Under the pieces are notes generated by a model. The model saw only the letters and a list, made by a program, of their open reading frames with translations. It was not told where the DNA came from and did no database searches. From Pseudothauera rhizosphaerae (lineage in GTDB: Bacteria; Pseudomonadota; Gammaproteobacteria; Burkholderiales; Rhodocyclaceae), in NCBI RefSeq assembly GCF_004801305.1, contig NZ_SSOD01000002.1, positions 62,001 to 126,000 on the forward strand: 64,000 bases of DNA. Reading direction: 5' to 3'. Both the position numbers and the translations under genes were made by a program. Below are positions 52,114-60,860 of the stretch, piece after piece (the first letter of the stretch is position 1; each line of letters opens with the position of its first letter).

Positions 52114-53440
52114 CCCCCGGCGCGTTCGCCGCTTGCGCGCCCACGTGGTCGAACACCGCCACCGACTCCACATGGGAGGTCTGCGGGAACATGTTGGCGA
52201 TGCCGGCGCCGCTGAGCACGTAGCCCTTTTCATGCACCAGCACCGCCGCGTCCCGCGCCAGCGTGGCGGGGTTACAGGACACGTAGACGATGCGCGCCGG
52301 ACGCTGTTGCGGACTCAGGGCCTTGACCACGGCGATGGCGCCCTCCCGCGGCGGGTCGATGAGCAGCTTGTCCAGCGGGCCCAGCGCGGCCAGGCTGTCC
52401 TCGGTGGTCTCGAACAGGTTGGCGGCGTAGAAGCGGGTCCGGCGGGCCAGTCCGTTGCGCTTGGCGTTGTCGGCGGCGCGGCGCACCATGGCCTCGCTGC
52501 CCTCCACTCCCACCACTTCGGCGCCGCGGCGCGCGATAGGCAGGCTGAAGTTGCCCAGGCCGCAGAAGAGATCGGCAACGCGCTCCCCGGGCCGCGGGTC
52601 CAGCAACTGCAGGGCACGGCGGATCAAGAGGCGGTTGATATGCACGTTGACCTGGGTGAAGTCGGTGGGATGGAAATCCATGCGCAGACCGAATTCCGGC
52701 AGCGTGTAGGCGAGGCCCGACGCGTCCTTGGGCCACAGGGACCGGGCGCTGTCCGGCCCGCCGGGCTGCTGCCACACCTGCACGCCGTGGGCGTCGGCGA
52801 AGGCGGCCAGGCGTTTCTCGTCCGTGGCGGAAAACGGCAGCAGGTGGCGGAACACCAGCACGGTAAGGCCGTCGCCCAGGGCAATTTCCACCTGGGGCAC
52901 GCGATCGGGAATGGATAGCCCCGCAATCAGTTCGTGCAGCGCCGGCAGCATGGCCGAGACGTGCACCGGCAGCACCGGACAGGTCTGCATGTCGGCCACG
53001 TAGCTGGAGCGGCGCTGGTGGAAACCCACCAGCACCCCGCCCTTGCTCGGCACCAGGCGCACGGTGAGGCGCGCCCGGTCGCGGTAGGCCCAGGCCGGGC
53101 CGTGGATGGCGGCATGGACGATGCCCGGCCTGACCCGCCCCACATGCCACAGGGCGTCCTCCAGCACACGCTGCTTGACCGCGGCCTGGGCCGTGGCATC
53201 CAGGTGCTGCATGGAACAGCCGCCGCATACGCCGTAGTGCGGGCAGCGCGGCGCCACGCGCTGGGCGCTGGCCCTGAGCACGCGCACCGTGTGGGCCTGC
53301 TCGTAGGTGGGACGGCTGCGGTGCACCTCGTATTCCACCGTCTCGCCGGGCAGCGCGCCTTCGATGAACACCGCCTTGCCGTCCACGCGGGCGATGCCAC
53401 GGCCTTCATGATCGAGGGACTGGATGACGGCGACGGGCAT
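52109..53440 (-). CDS. rlmD: 23S rRNA (uracil-C5)-methyltransferase RlmD
   Basis: 443 residues. An N-terminal TRAM domain ([25 protein letters not shown]) leads to iron-sulfur cysteines ([14 protein letters not shown]). The SAM methyltransferase domain has [14 protein letters not shown] and the nucleophile Cys in [12 protein letters not shown]. It methylates U1939 of 23S rRNA. Confidence 0.95.
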   Translation of the reverse strand: MPVAVIQSLDHEGRGIARVDGKAVFIEGALPGETVEYEVHRSRPTYEQAHTVRVLRASAQRVAPRCPHYGVCGGCSMQHLDATAQAAVKQRVLEDALWHVGRVRPGIVHAAIHGPAWAYRDRARLTVRLVPSKGGVLVGFHQRRSSYVADMQTCPVLPVHVSAMLPALHELIAGLSIPDRVPQVEIALGDGLTVLVFRHLLPFSATDEKRLAAFADAHGVQVWQQPGGPDSARSLWPKDASGLAYTLPEFGLRMDFHPTDFTQVNVHINRLLIRRALQLLDPRPGERVADLFCGLGNFSLPIARRGAEVVGVEGSEAMVRRAADNAKRNGLARRTRFYAANLFETTEDSLAALGPLDKLLIDPPREGAIAVVKALSPQQRPARIVYVSCNPATLARDAAVLVHEKGYVLSGAGIANMFPQTSHVESVAVFDHVGAQAANAPGV

Positions 53441-53519
53441 GGGGCGTTCCGGCGGGAAAAGAGCGCAATTCTACCGGCCGCGGGGCGGAATTTCCCGCCC
53501 GCGCCTATAATCCGGGCCC

Positions 53520-54641
53520 ATGACGACCACCTTGCTCGGGGGCCTCTCGCCCCGCCAGTTCCTCGAGGAATACTGGCAAAAGAAACCGCTGCTCGTGCGC
53601 CAAGCGCTACCCGGCTTCACCGGCGTCGTGAGCCGCGAGGAACTCTTCGACCTCGCCTGCGACCCGGACGTGGAATCGCGCTGGGTGCGCCACGACGGCG
53701 ACACCTGGGAAGTGGAACACGGCCCCCAACGGCGCAGCCGGCTGCGGGGCAAGCGCACGCCATGGACGGTGCTGGTGCAGGGGCTGAACCTGTGGGTGCC
53801 GGACGGCGACGAACTGCTGCACCGCTTCGACTTCATCCCCCAGGCACGCCTGGACGACCTGATGGTGAGCTACGCGGTGGACGGCGGCGGCGTCGGCCCC
53901 CACTTCGACAATTACGACGTCTTCCTGCTGCAGGGCATCGGGAAGCGGCGCTGGCGCATCGGCGACCAGAAGGACCACAGCCTGGTGGAAGGCGCCCCGC
54001 TGCGCATCCTGAAGGACTTCCGCCCCACCCACGACTGGATACTGGAGCCGGGCGACCTGCTCTACCTGCCGCCCCACTGGGCCCACGACGGCATCGCGGT
54101 GGGTGAATGCACGACCTACTCCATCGGTTTCCGCACGCCCACGGCGCAGGAACTCGGCGTCGAATTCCTCGGCTGGATGCAGGAGCGGGTGTGCCTGGAC
54201 AGCGTGTATGCCGACCCCGACCTCGCCCCGCAGGAAAACTCGGGACAGATCCCCGAGGCCATGGTGGACCAGGTCGCTGCCATGCTTCGGGCCATCCGCT
54301 GGGACCGGGGCATGGTGGCGGACTTCCTCGGCGAATACCTCACCGAACCCAAGCCCCACGTGTTCTTCGACCCGCCGGACGAGCCGCTGTCCGCCGCCCG
54401 CTTCGCCCGCCAGGTGGGCAAGGCCGGCTACCGCCTGGACGCGCGCTCCGTCCTGCTGTTCCGCGACGGCCGCTTCTTCCTCAATGGCGAGGCCGTCGAA
54501 GTACCGGCGGCTGAGAGCGACACGCTGGCACAACTCGCCCACCACCGCCGGCTGCCACCCGGCACCGCCTTCTCGCCGGCCCTGCTCGCGCTGCTGCACG
54601 ACTGGTATCGCGCCGGCTTCGGACATCCGCAGGAGGCCTGA
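53520..54641 (+). CDS. roxA: Ribosomal protein L16 arginine hydroxylase RoxA (YcfD), cupin/JmjC type
   Basis: 373 residues. N-terminus FLEEYWQKKPLLVRQALPGF; iron-binding HFD in GGGVGPHFDNYDVFLLQGIGKRRWRIG and the distal His in LEPGDLLYLPPHWAHDGIA. It is a 2-oxoglutarate/Fe(II) oxygenase acting on L16. The C-terminal winged-helix part is present. Followed at four bases by the next gene. Confidence 0.92.
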   Translation: MTTTLLGGLSPRQFLEEYWQKKPLLVRQALPGFTGVVSREELFDLACDPDVESRWVRHDGDTWEVEHGPQRRSRLRGKRTPWTVLVQGLNLWVPDGDELLHRFDFIPQARLDDLMVSYAVDGGGVGPHFDNYDVFLLQGIGKRRWRIGDQKDHSLVEGAPLRILKDFRPTHDWILEPGDLLYLPPHWAHDGIAVGECTTYSIGFRTPTAQELGVEFLGWMQERVCLDSVYADPDLAPQENSGQIPEAMVDQVAAMLRAIRWDRGMVADFLGEYLTEPKPHVFFDPPDEPLSAARFARQVGKAGYRLDARSVLLFRDGRFFLNGEAVEVPAAESDTLAQLAHHRRLPPGTAFSPALLALLHDWYRAGFGHPQEA

Positions 54642-54645
54642 CCCG

Positions 54646-55137
54646 ATGAGCGACACGACCGAACAGACTTTCGACACCTACGCGGCCTATCGCGCCGCCC
54701 TGCTCGACGCCGTCGAACGCGCGGAGCGCACGATCGTGCTGTTCGATCCCGATCTTGGCGAGACCGGCCTCGAATCGCCCGCGGGCGCCGAGGCGGTGGG
54801 CCGCTTCCTGCGCCAGGCCAGCGGGGAAGACTGCCTGCGCGTCCTGCTCGCCAGCACCGACCTGCTGGACAAGCACAGCCCGCGCCTGCTCCATTTGCTG
54901 GCCACCCATGCGCACAGGTTCGCGGTGCGCATCGGCAGCGGCGAAACCCTGCAGCCGCAACCCCAGCCCTTTGCGGTCGTCGACGGCAAACATCTGGTCA
55001 CCCGCTTCCACCGCGACCGTCCGCGGGGCAAGGCCAGCCTCGATGCGCCGGCTGACTGCGCACCCTTTTTCGCTCAATTTGAAACAATGTGGATAAACGC
55101 CCAGCCGGCGCAAAGCGGCGCCACGCTTGGAATCTGA
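54646..55137 (+). CDS. Conserved hypothetical protein downstream of roxA
   Basis: 163 residues from the ATG at 54646 with AGGAGG ten bases upstream, inside the end of roxA. Soluble alpha/beta pattern (AERTIVLFDPDLGETGLES, CLRVLLASTDLLDKHSPRLLHLLATHAHRF, FAVVDGKHLVTRFHRDRPRG). It loosely resembles the phospholipase-D-like fold without the HKD motif. Co-transcribed with roxA. Function not known. Confidence 0.75.
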   Translation: MSDTTEQTFDTYAAYRAALLDAVERAERTIVLFDPDLGETGLESPAGAEAVGRFLRQASGEDCLRVLLASTDLLDKHSPRLLHLLATHAHRFAVRIGSGETLQPQPQPFAVVDGKHLVTRFHRDRPRGKASLDAPADCAPFFAQFETMWINAQPAQSGATLGI

Positions 55138-55306
55138 GCGCATTACGGGTGATCCCGCAGTGCACCGGAAGCGCCGCCTTCCGATGGATTCCGCATTCCC
55201 CGGGTGCTAGCATTTTGTGCATCGCACGCTCGCCGCAGATGCCCGTGAACAGTGGCGTGCGGGCGATCACTGCTGTCCGTATACCCAATCGACTAGGAAG
55301 ATAACA

Positions 55307-55648
55307 ATGAAGCATACCTCTCTGCTGCTCGCCGCCCTGCTCGCAGTCGCCGTTACCGCTTGCGGCCAGAAGGAAGAAGCCGCTCCGGCACCGGCCGAGC
55401 AAGCCGTCCCCGCCGTGCCGGCCGCTCCCGCTGCCCCGGTTGCACCGACCGAATCGGCCGCGCCCGCTGAACCGGCCGCCGCTACCGAAGAGGTGAAGGA
55501 AGGCGAATCCACCGCCGAAGCCATCGAACAGAAGGCCGGCGAAGCGGTCGAGGCGGCCAAGGAAGCCGTCGACGCGGCTGCCGAAGCCGCCAAGGAAGCG
55601 GGCAGCGCCGCCGTCGACGCGGCCAAGGAAGCCCTGCCGCAGAAGTAA
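55307..55648 (+). CDS. Small Ala/Glu/Lys-rich lipoprotein
   Basis: 113 residues from the ATG at 55307. Signal and lipobox VTAC (Cys19). A Pro/Ala-rich linker leads to an amphipathic helix of tandem EAxxAAKEA-like units (about 75-110). Probably an outer-membrane-anchored extended or coiled-coil protein; no specific function recognised. It ends in a perfect terminator. Confidence 0.8.
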   Translation: MKHTSLLLAALLAVAVTACGQKEEAAPAPAEQAVPAVPAAPAAPVAPTESAAPAEPAAATEEVKEGESTAEAIEQKAGEAVEAAKEAVDAAAEAAKEAGSAAVDAAKEALPQK

Positions 55649-55664
55649 TCCTGCCGCATCAGGC

Positions 55665-55706
55665 GTCAACGACAAAGCCGGCCCGCGGGCCGGCTTTGTC
55701 GTTGAC
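55665..55706. terminator. Perfect bidirectional hairpin terminator
   Basis: A perfectly palindromic 21-bp-arm structure (GTCAACGACAAAGCCGGCC and its complement) centred on CCGCGG, with TTTG/CAAA flanks, between the lipoprotein gene (+) and bamC (-). Confidence 0.85.
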
Positions 55707-55748
55707 CGGGGCCGGCCGTGCGGCCTCGCGGCCGCAGGCCATGTCCGC

Positions 55749-56879
55749 TCAGCGCAATTGCTGCTGCAGCAGGTCCAGCATGCGCCGCGCCGTCGCCGAG
55801 CTGTCCTCTCCGCCTTCGCGGCTGAGCACCGAGACCAGGGTCTGCTCGCCTTCGCCGCGCAGGCGCAGGCGATACTCGCTGCCACCCTCGGCCACCTTGT
55901 CGTTGCTGCGCCAGAACGCCAGGCGGGAGAGGAAGCCTTCCTTGCGCGCGCTCTCGTTGTCCGCCTCGGGATCCACGTAGCGCACGTAGTACAGGCCCTG
56001 CGCCCGGTCGCGGTCTTCCACCGTGAAGCCGATGCGATCCAGCGCCAAGCCGACGCGGCGCCACGCGCGGTCGAAGGATTCATCCACCGTCAGCGTCACC
56101 CGGCCGTCAGCCGCAGTCTGCAGGCGTGCCCGCTCGGCTTCCGGAGCGGTGGCGAGCTGGGCGGCGGCGCGCGCTTCATCCGCGCCCAGGCGGACCATCA
56201 GGCGGCGCAGCATCTCGGCCTCGAGCTCCGGGTCGGCCGGGCGCGGTTGCCAGATGGTGTGGTCCTTGGCTTCGGTGGGATAGATTTCCATCATGCCGCG
56301 GTGGCTGATGTAGACCTCCACCGTGTCGCCGTCCTTGCCCTGCTCGATGCGGGTGCGGAACTTGTCGCGCTCGGGCGTGGAATAGAGGCCGTCGAGCACT
56401 CTGCCGATGGTGGAGCGGATGAAGTCCTGCGGGAGCTTGGCGCGGTCCTCGGCCCAGTCGGTTTCCATGACGCCGATCTCGGGCCGGTCGACGTTGAGGA
56501 CGAAGCCGAGTTCCAGCCAGAAGTCCTTGATCTGCGGCCACAGCCTGTCGGCGCTGCCCGGCACCACCAGCCAGCGCTGGGAACCGGCGCGCTCGATGCG
56601 CATCTGCTCCACGGCGGGGATGACCTCGGTACCGGACTGGGGCTGCGTGGCACGGTCGGCGCTGTAAGCCGAATAGGTGGCCACGCCGCGCGGCGACATG
56701 TCGGGCACCAAGTAGCGGTCGTCGCGCGTGGGCGCGGTGAGATCCGGCGGGATTTCGAGCGGCGGCAGCGTGCGCGCGCTCTTGTAGTCGATCTTCTTGG
56801 ATTCGAGGCTGGAGCACCCGGCCAGCGCCGCCAGCGACAGGGCCAGGAGGGATACGGCGATACGCGAAGAGCGGTTCAT
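55749..56879 (-). CDS. bamC: Outer membrane assembly lipoprotein BamC
   Basis: 376 residues. Lipobox LAALAGC (Cys22), the unstructured BamD-binding segment (KKIDYKSARTLPPLEIPPDLTAPTRDDRY), then two helix-grip domains (about 95-210 and 245-370). Downstream of dapA on the same strand, the usual dapA-bamC order. Confidence 0.93.
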   Translation of the reverse strand: MNRSSRIAVSLLALSLAALAGCSSLESKKIDYKSARTLPPLEIPPDLTAPTRDDRYLVPDMSPRGVATYSAYSADRATQPQSGTEVIPAVEQMRIERAGSQRWLVVPGSADRLWPQIKDFWLELGFVLNVDRPEIGVMETDWAEDRAKLPQDFIRSTIGRVLDGLYSTPERDKFRTRIEQGKDGDTVEVYISHRGMMEIYPTEAKDHTIWQPRPADPELEAEMLRRLMVRLGADEARAAAQLATAPEAERARLQTAADGRVTLTVDESFDRAWRRVGLALDRIGFTVEDRDRAQGLYYVRYVDPEADNESARKEGFLSRLAFWRSNDKVAEGGSEYRLRLRGEGEQTLVSVLSREGGEDSSATARRMLDLLQQQLR

Positions 56880-56905
56880 TGGGTTCCTGCAGTCGAGAAG
56901 AATGT

Positions 56906-57784
56906 TCAGACGTTGATGCCGGCCTGGCGCATGGCCGCACGCACGCGCTCATGCAGGCCTTGCACGAGCGGCGTGAGCGGCAGGCGGATGCCGGACCCGA
57001 TCAGCCCCATCTGCTCGACCGCCCACTTCACCGGGATGGGGTTGGCCTCGCAGAACAGGTCGCGGTGCAGGCCGACCAGACGGGCGTTGATCTCGCGCGT
57101 GCGGCGCGCGTCGCCTTCCAGCGCGGCGGCGCACATCTCGTGCATGGCGCGCGGAGCGACGTTGGCGGTGACCGAGATGGTGCCGTGGCCGCCGAGCAGG
57201 ATGAAGCAGGCGGCGGTCATGTCGTCGCCGCTGTACAGCGCGAAGCCGGCCGGCGCGCGCGCGACCAGGTCGCAGGCGCGGTCGATGCTGCCGGTGGCGT
57301 CCTTGATGCCGACCACGTTGGGGATCTCGGCCAGGCGCAGCGTCGTGTCGTTGGCCAGGTCGGCCACCGTGCGGCCGGGCACGTTGTAGAGGATCAGCGG
57401 CAGTTCGACCGCTTCGGCGATGGCGCGGAAGTGGCGGTACAGGCCTTCCTGGCCGGGCTTGTTGTAGTAGGGCACCACCGACAGGTGGGCGGAGGCGCCC
57501 GCATCGGCCGCGAAGCGGGCCAGTTCGATGGCCTCGGCGGTGGAGTTCGCCCCGGTACCGGCGATCACCGGGATGCGCCCGGCGGCGTACTCCACGGCCG
57601 CCTTGATCAGTTCGCAATGCTCGTCGACATCGACCGTGGGCGACTCGCCGGTGGTGCCAACGATGACGATGCCGTCGGTGCCCTCAGCGACGTGGAAGTC
57701 GACCAGGCTCTTCAGACGGGGGAAATCCAGGCTGCCATCCTCGTACATGGGGGTGACGATGGCGACTATCGATCCGGTAATCAT
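56906..57784 (-). CDS. dapA: 4-hydroxy-tetrahydrodipicolinate synthase DapA
   Basis: 292 residues from the ATG at 57784, exactly the family length (a TTG four codons upstream is less likely). [33 protein letters not shown]; the proton-relay Tyr in [17 protein letters not shown]; the Schiff-base Lys in [10 protein letters not shown]. First step of the lysine/diaminopimelate branch. Confidence 0.96.
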   Translation of the reverse strand: MITGSIVAIVTPMYEDGSLDFPRLKSLVDFHVAEGTDGIVIVGTTGESPTVDVDEHCELIKAAVEYAAGRIPVIAGTGANSTAEAIELARFAADAGASAHLSVVPYYNKPGQEGLYRHFRAIAEAVELPLILYNVPGRTVADLANDTTLRLAEIPNVVGIKDATGSIDRACDLVARAPAGFALYSGDDMTAACFILLGGHGTISVTANVAPRAMHEMCAAALEGDARRTREINARLVGLHRDLFCEANPIPVKWAVEQMGLIGSGIRLPLTPLVQGLHERVRAAMRQAGINV

Positions 57785-57889
57785 GGCGGTGGCCAATACG
57801 GTAAAGCTCGCATTCTAACCGATAGCGACAACGCGGCCAGTCCGGTTTGCGGACGGTGTGACGGGTGCCCGCATGCACCATACCCCTGA

Positions 57890-58816
57890 TCAGAGATCGG
57901 CCAGCGCCTTGACGTGGGACACCACCGAGCGCGCCAGCGAGGACAGGGAATAGCCGCCTTCCAGCACGGAGATGATGCGCTTGTGGCCGCACTCGGCCGC
58001 CAGCGCCTTGATCTGCTGGGTGACCCAGATGTAATCGGCCTCGACCAGACCGAGCGAACCCATGTCGTCCTCGTAATGCGCATCGAAGCCCGCGGAGATG
58101 AAGATCGCCTGCGGATTGTGGTTGCGCAGCGCGGGGATCCACATGTCGCTGACGATCTGGCGGAAGGCGTCGCCGCGCGTACCCGCCGGCACCGGCACGT
58201 TGCACATGTGCCTGGGGGAATTCTCGGCGCCGCAATACGGGTAGAACGGATGCTGGAAGATGCTCGCCATGGTCACCCGCGGATCGTCGCGGAAGATGTC
58301 CTCGGTGCCGTTGCCATGGTGCACGTCGAAGTCCACGATGGCCACGCGCTCCAGGCCGTGCACCTCGAGCGCGTGCAGGGCGGCGATGGCCACGTTGTTG
58401 AGGAAGCAGAAGCCCATGGCCTTGTCGCGTTCGGCATGGTGTCCCGGCGGACGGATGGCGCAGAAGGCGTTCTCCACCTCGCCCTTCAGCACCAGGTCGG
58501 TGGCCAGCACGCCGGCCCCGGCGGAACGCAGCGCCGCCTTCATGGTGTGCGGGCTCATGGCCGTGTCCGGGTCCAGGTGGCGGATGCCGTGCTCGGGCAG
58601 ATTCGCGGTCAGTTCGTCGAGGTAGCTCAGCGGATGCGCCCGCGTGATCTGTTCGGGCGTGGCATAGGGAGCGTCGTAGAACGACAGGTAGAGATCCAGC
58701 CCGGCGGCGATCAGGCGGTCGTTGATCGCGGACAGGCGGTCCGGGCACTCGGGGTGGAAGGTGCCCATGTCATGCAGCCAGCATTCGCGGTGCGTGATGA
58801 ACGCAGTCGTCGTCAT
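57890..58816 (-). CDS. Histone deacetylase / acetoin-utilisation (AcuC-like) family protein
   Basis: 308 residues from the ATG at 58816. The arginase/deacetylase fold has the paired catalytic His in IRPPGHHAERDKAMGFCFLNNVA and metal ligands in DFDVHHGNGTEDIF and SAGFDAHYEDDMG. Bacterial members deacetylate small molecules, polyamines or proteins; the substrate is not evident. Divergent from moxR. Confidence 0.9.
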   Translation of the reverse strand: MTTTAFITHRECWLHDMGTFHPECPDRLSAINDRLIAAGLDLYLSFYDAPYATPEQITRAHPLSYLDELTANLPEHGIRHLDPDTAMSPHTMKAALRSAGAGVLATDLVLKGEVENAFCAIRPPGHHAERDKAMGFCFLNNVAIAALHALEVHGLERVAIVDFDVHHGNGTEDIFRDDPRVTMASIFQHPFYPYCGAENSPRHMCNVPVPAGTRGDAFRQIVSDMWIPALRNHNPQAIFISAGFDAHYEDDMGSLGLVEADYIWVTQQIKALAAECGHKRIISVLEGGYSLSSLARSVVSHVKALADL

Positions 58817-58956
58817 ACTCCCTCTCTCCGTGCAACCGAACTTTCCCGCCCCTGCGGACTTCAAACCGCGCGGTGGCGGCAGACGGCGGGGCTGATGTGT
58901 TTGTCGTCTATTATCACCGCTTCCCGGCCAATTTCACAGTGTGCTCATAAAGACCG

Positions 58957-59874
58957 ATGCCCTACCGCCACGTCACCCGCCTGCTCGAAGCCGCCAGCCA
59001 GATCATCCTCGGCAAGGAGCACGAACTGCGCCTCGCCCTCACCTGCGCGATCGCCCGCGGCCACCTGCTGATCGAGGACGTGCCCGGCGTGGGCAAGACC
59101 ACGCTCGCCCACGTCATGGCGCGGCTGATCGGCCTGCAGTTCCAGCGCATCCAGTTCACCAGCGACCTGCTGCCGGCCGACATCATCGGCGTGTCGGTGT
59201 TCGACCGCGACAGCAGCACCTTCCGCTTCCATCCCGGCCCGGTGTTCGCCCAACTCATCCTCGCCGACGAGGTCAACCGCGCCACGCCGAAAACCCAGAG
59301 CGCGCTGCTGGAGGCGATGGAGGAACACCAGGTCACCGCCGACGGGCAGACGCTGCCGCTGCCCGAGCCCTTCTTCGTCATCGCCACGCAGAACCCGGTG
59401 GACCAGATCGGCACTTTCCCCCTGCCCGAAAGCCAGCTCGACCGCTTCCTGATGCGCATCCGCCTGGGCTACCCCGACCGCGCCGCAGAACGCGCCCTGC
59501 TGATGGGCGAGGACCGGCGCAGCGTGCTCGAACGGCGCGAGCCGGTGATCGGCCCGCAGGATCTCCTCGACCTGCAGCGCACCGCCCGCGGGCTGACCGT
59601 GACCGACCGGCTTATCGACTACGTACACGCCCTGGTCGTGTCGACGCGGCGCAATGGCGAACTCACCGCCGGCCTGAGCCCGCGTGCCGGCCTCGGGCTG
59701 CTGTCGGCGGCACGCGCCTGGGCGCTGGTGGACGGGCGCGACCACGTGCTGCCCGAAGACGTCCAGGCAGTGTTCCCCCATGTCGCCGGCCACCGCCTGC
59801 ACCTGGCCGCCGACGGGCGTCCGGCCCCGGCCGAAACCCTGCACCGCATGATCGAGGCGGTCGCCCTGAACTGA
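58957..59874 (+). CDS. MoxR-family AAA+ ATPase
   Basis: 305 residues. Walker A EDVPGVGKTTLA, Walker B LILADEVNRATPKTQSALLEAMEEHQVT, sensor FVIATQNPVDQIGTFPLPESQLDRF. MoxR proteins act as chaperones. Here it leads an operon with DUF58 and a transglutaminase-like membrane protein, a common trio. The stop overlaps the next start by one base. Confidence 0.94.
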   Translation: MPYRHVTRLLEAASQIILGKEHELRLALTCAIARGHLLIEDVPGVGKTTLAHVMARLIGLQFQRIQFTSDLLPADIIGVSVFDRDSSTFRFHPGPVFAQLILADEVNRATPKTQSALLEAMEEHQVTADGQTLPLPEPFFVIATQNPVDQIGTFPLPESQLDRFLMRIRLGYPDRAAERALLMGEDRRSVLERREPVIGPQDLLDLQRTARGLTVTDRLIDYVHALVVSTRRNGELTAGLSPRAGLGLLSAARAWALVDGRDHVLPEDVQAVFPHVAGHRLHLAADGRPAPAETLHRMIEAVALN

Positions 59875-60860
59875 TGAGCGTCTTCCCCGCCAGCACGGCT
59901 GCCGCCCTCAAACCGCACCTGGAGCGCTGGCTGCGCCGTCCGCTGCGCCCGGAGGCGGCACCCATCCGCCTCCTGCAGCGGCGCATCTACGTGCTGCCCA
60001 GCGCCGCCGGGCTGGCCTTCGCGGCCGCACTGCTGGTCATGCTGCTGGCCTCCATCAACTATGAACTCAGCCTCGGCTTCGCGCTGACCTTTCTCCTCGG
60101 CGGCGTCGGCCTGGCGAGCATGGTGCACGCCTTCCGCAACCTGCTGCACCTGGAGATCCGCCCGCTGCGCAGCGAGCCGGTATTCTGCGGCGAGCCCGCG
60201 CGCTTCGCGCTGTTGCTGGAGAACGGCCGCGAGGCAGCCCGTCCGGCGCTGTGTCTGGCGACGGCGGAATCCGCCGCCATGGCGGACGTGCCGGCCGGCG
60301 ACAGCACCGAGGCGGTGGTCGAACGCCCCACCACCCGCCGCGGCTGGCTGCCGCTGGGCCGCGTCACCGTGGAGACGCGCTATCCCCTCGGGCTGGTGCG
60401 CGCCTGGAGCACCGTCCACCCGGACCTGCGCTGCCTGGTCTACCCCGCGCCCGAGACCGACCCGCCGCCGCTGCCCTTGGACGGCGGCACCCGCGACGGC
60501 AACCTGCGCCGTGCCGCGGGCGAGGACGACTTCGCCGGCCTGCGCCAGCACCAGCGCGCCGACTCACCGCGCCACATCGCGTGGAAGGCCTTCGCCCGCG
60601 GCGGCCCGCTGCTGGTCAAGCAGTTCTCCGGCTCCGCCGGCGGCGAAGTGGCACTGGACTGGCACGCGCTGCCCCCCGCTCTCGACGAGGAGGCCCGCCT
60701 TGCCCGTCTGGCCGCCTGGTTGCTCGCCGCCCACGGCGCCGGGCGCGAATTCTCCCTGCGCATGGACGACGCCAGCCTGCCCCGTGGCGGCGGCGCCCGC
60801 CACCTGCACGAAGCGCTGAAACTCCTCGCCCTGCACGGGAGGAGAAACCATGAGGGCTGA
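59874..60860 (+). CDS. DUF58 domain membrane protein
   Basis: 328 residues from the ATG at 59874 (TGATG overlap with moxR). Two membrane spans (about 45-90: LPSAAGLAFAAALLVMLLASINYELSLGFALTFLLGGVGLASM). The DUF58 core has GNLRRAAGEDDFAGLRQHQRADSPRHIAWKAFARGGPLLVKQF. It overlaps the next gene by 11 bases. Works with MoxR in an envelope-related role (inferred from the family). Confidence 0.9.
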   Translation: MSVFPASTAAALKPHLERWLRRPLRPEAAPIRLLQRRIYVLPSAAGLAFAAALLVMLLASINYELSLGFALTFLLGGVGLASMVHAFRNLLHLEIRPLRSEPVFCGEPARFALLLENGREAARPALCLATAESAAMADVPAGDSTEAVVERPTTRRGWLPLGRVTVETRYPLGLVRAWSTVHPDLRCLVYPAPETDPPPLPLDGGTRDGNLRRAAGEDDFAGLRQHQRADSPRHIAWKAFARGGPLLVKQFSGSAGGEVALDWHALPPALDEEARLARLAAWLLAAHGAGREFSLRMDDASLPRGGGARHLHEALKLLALHGRRNHEG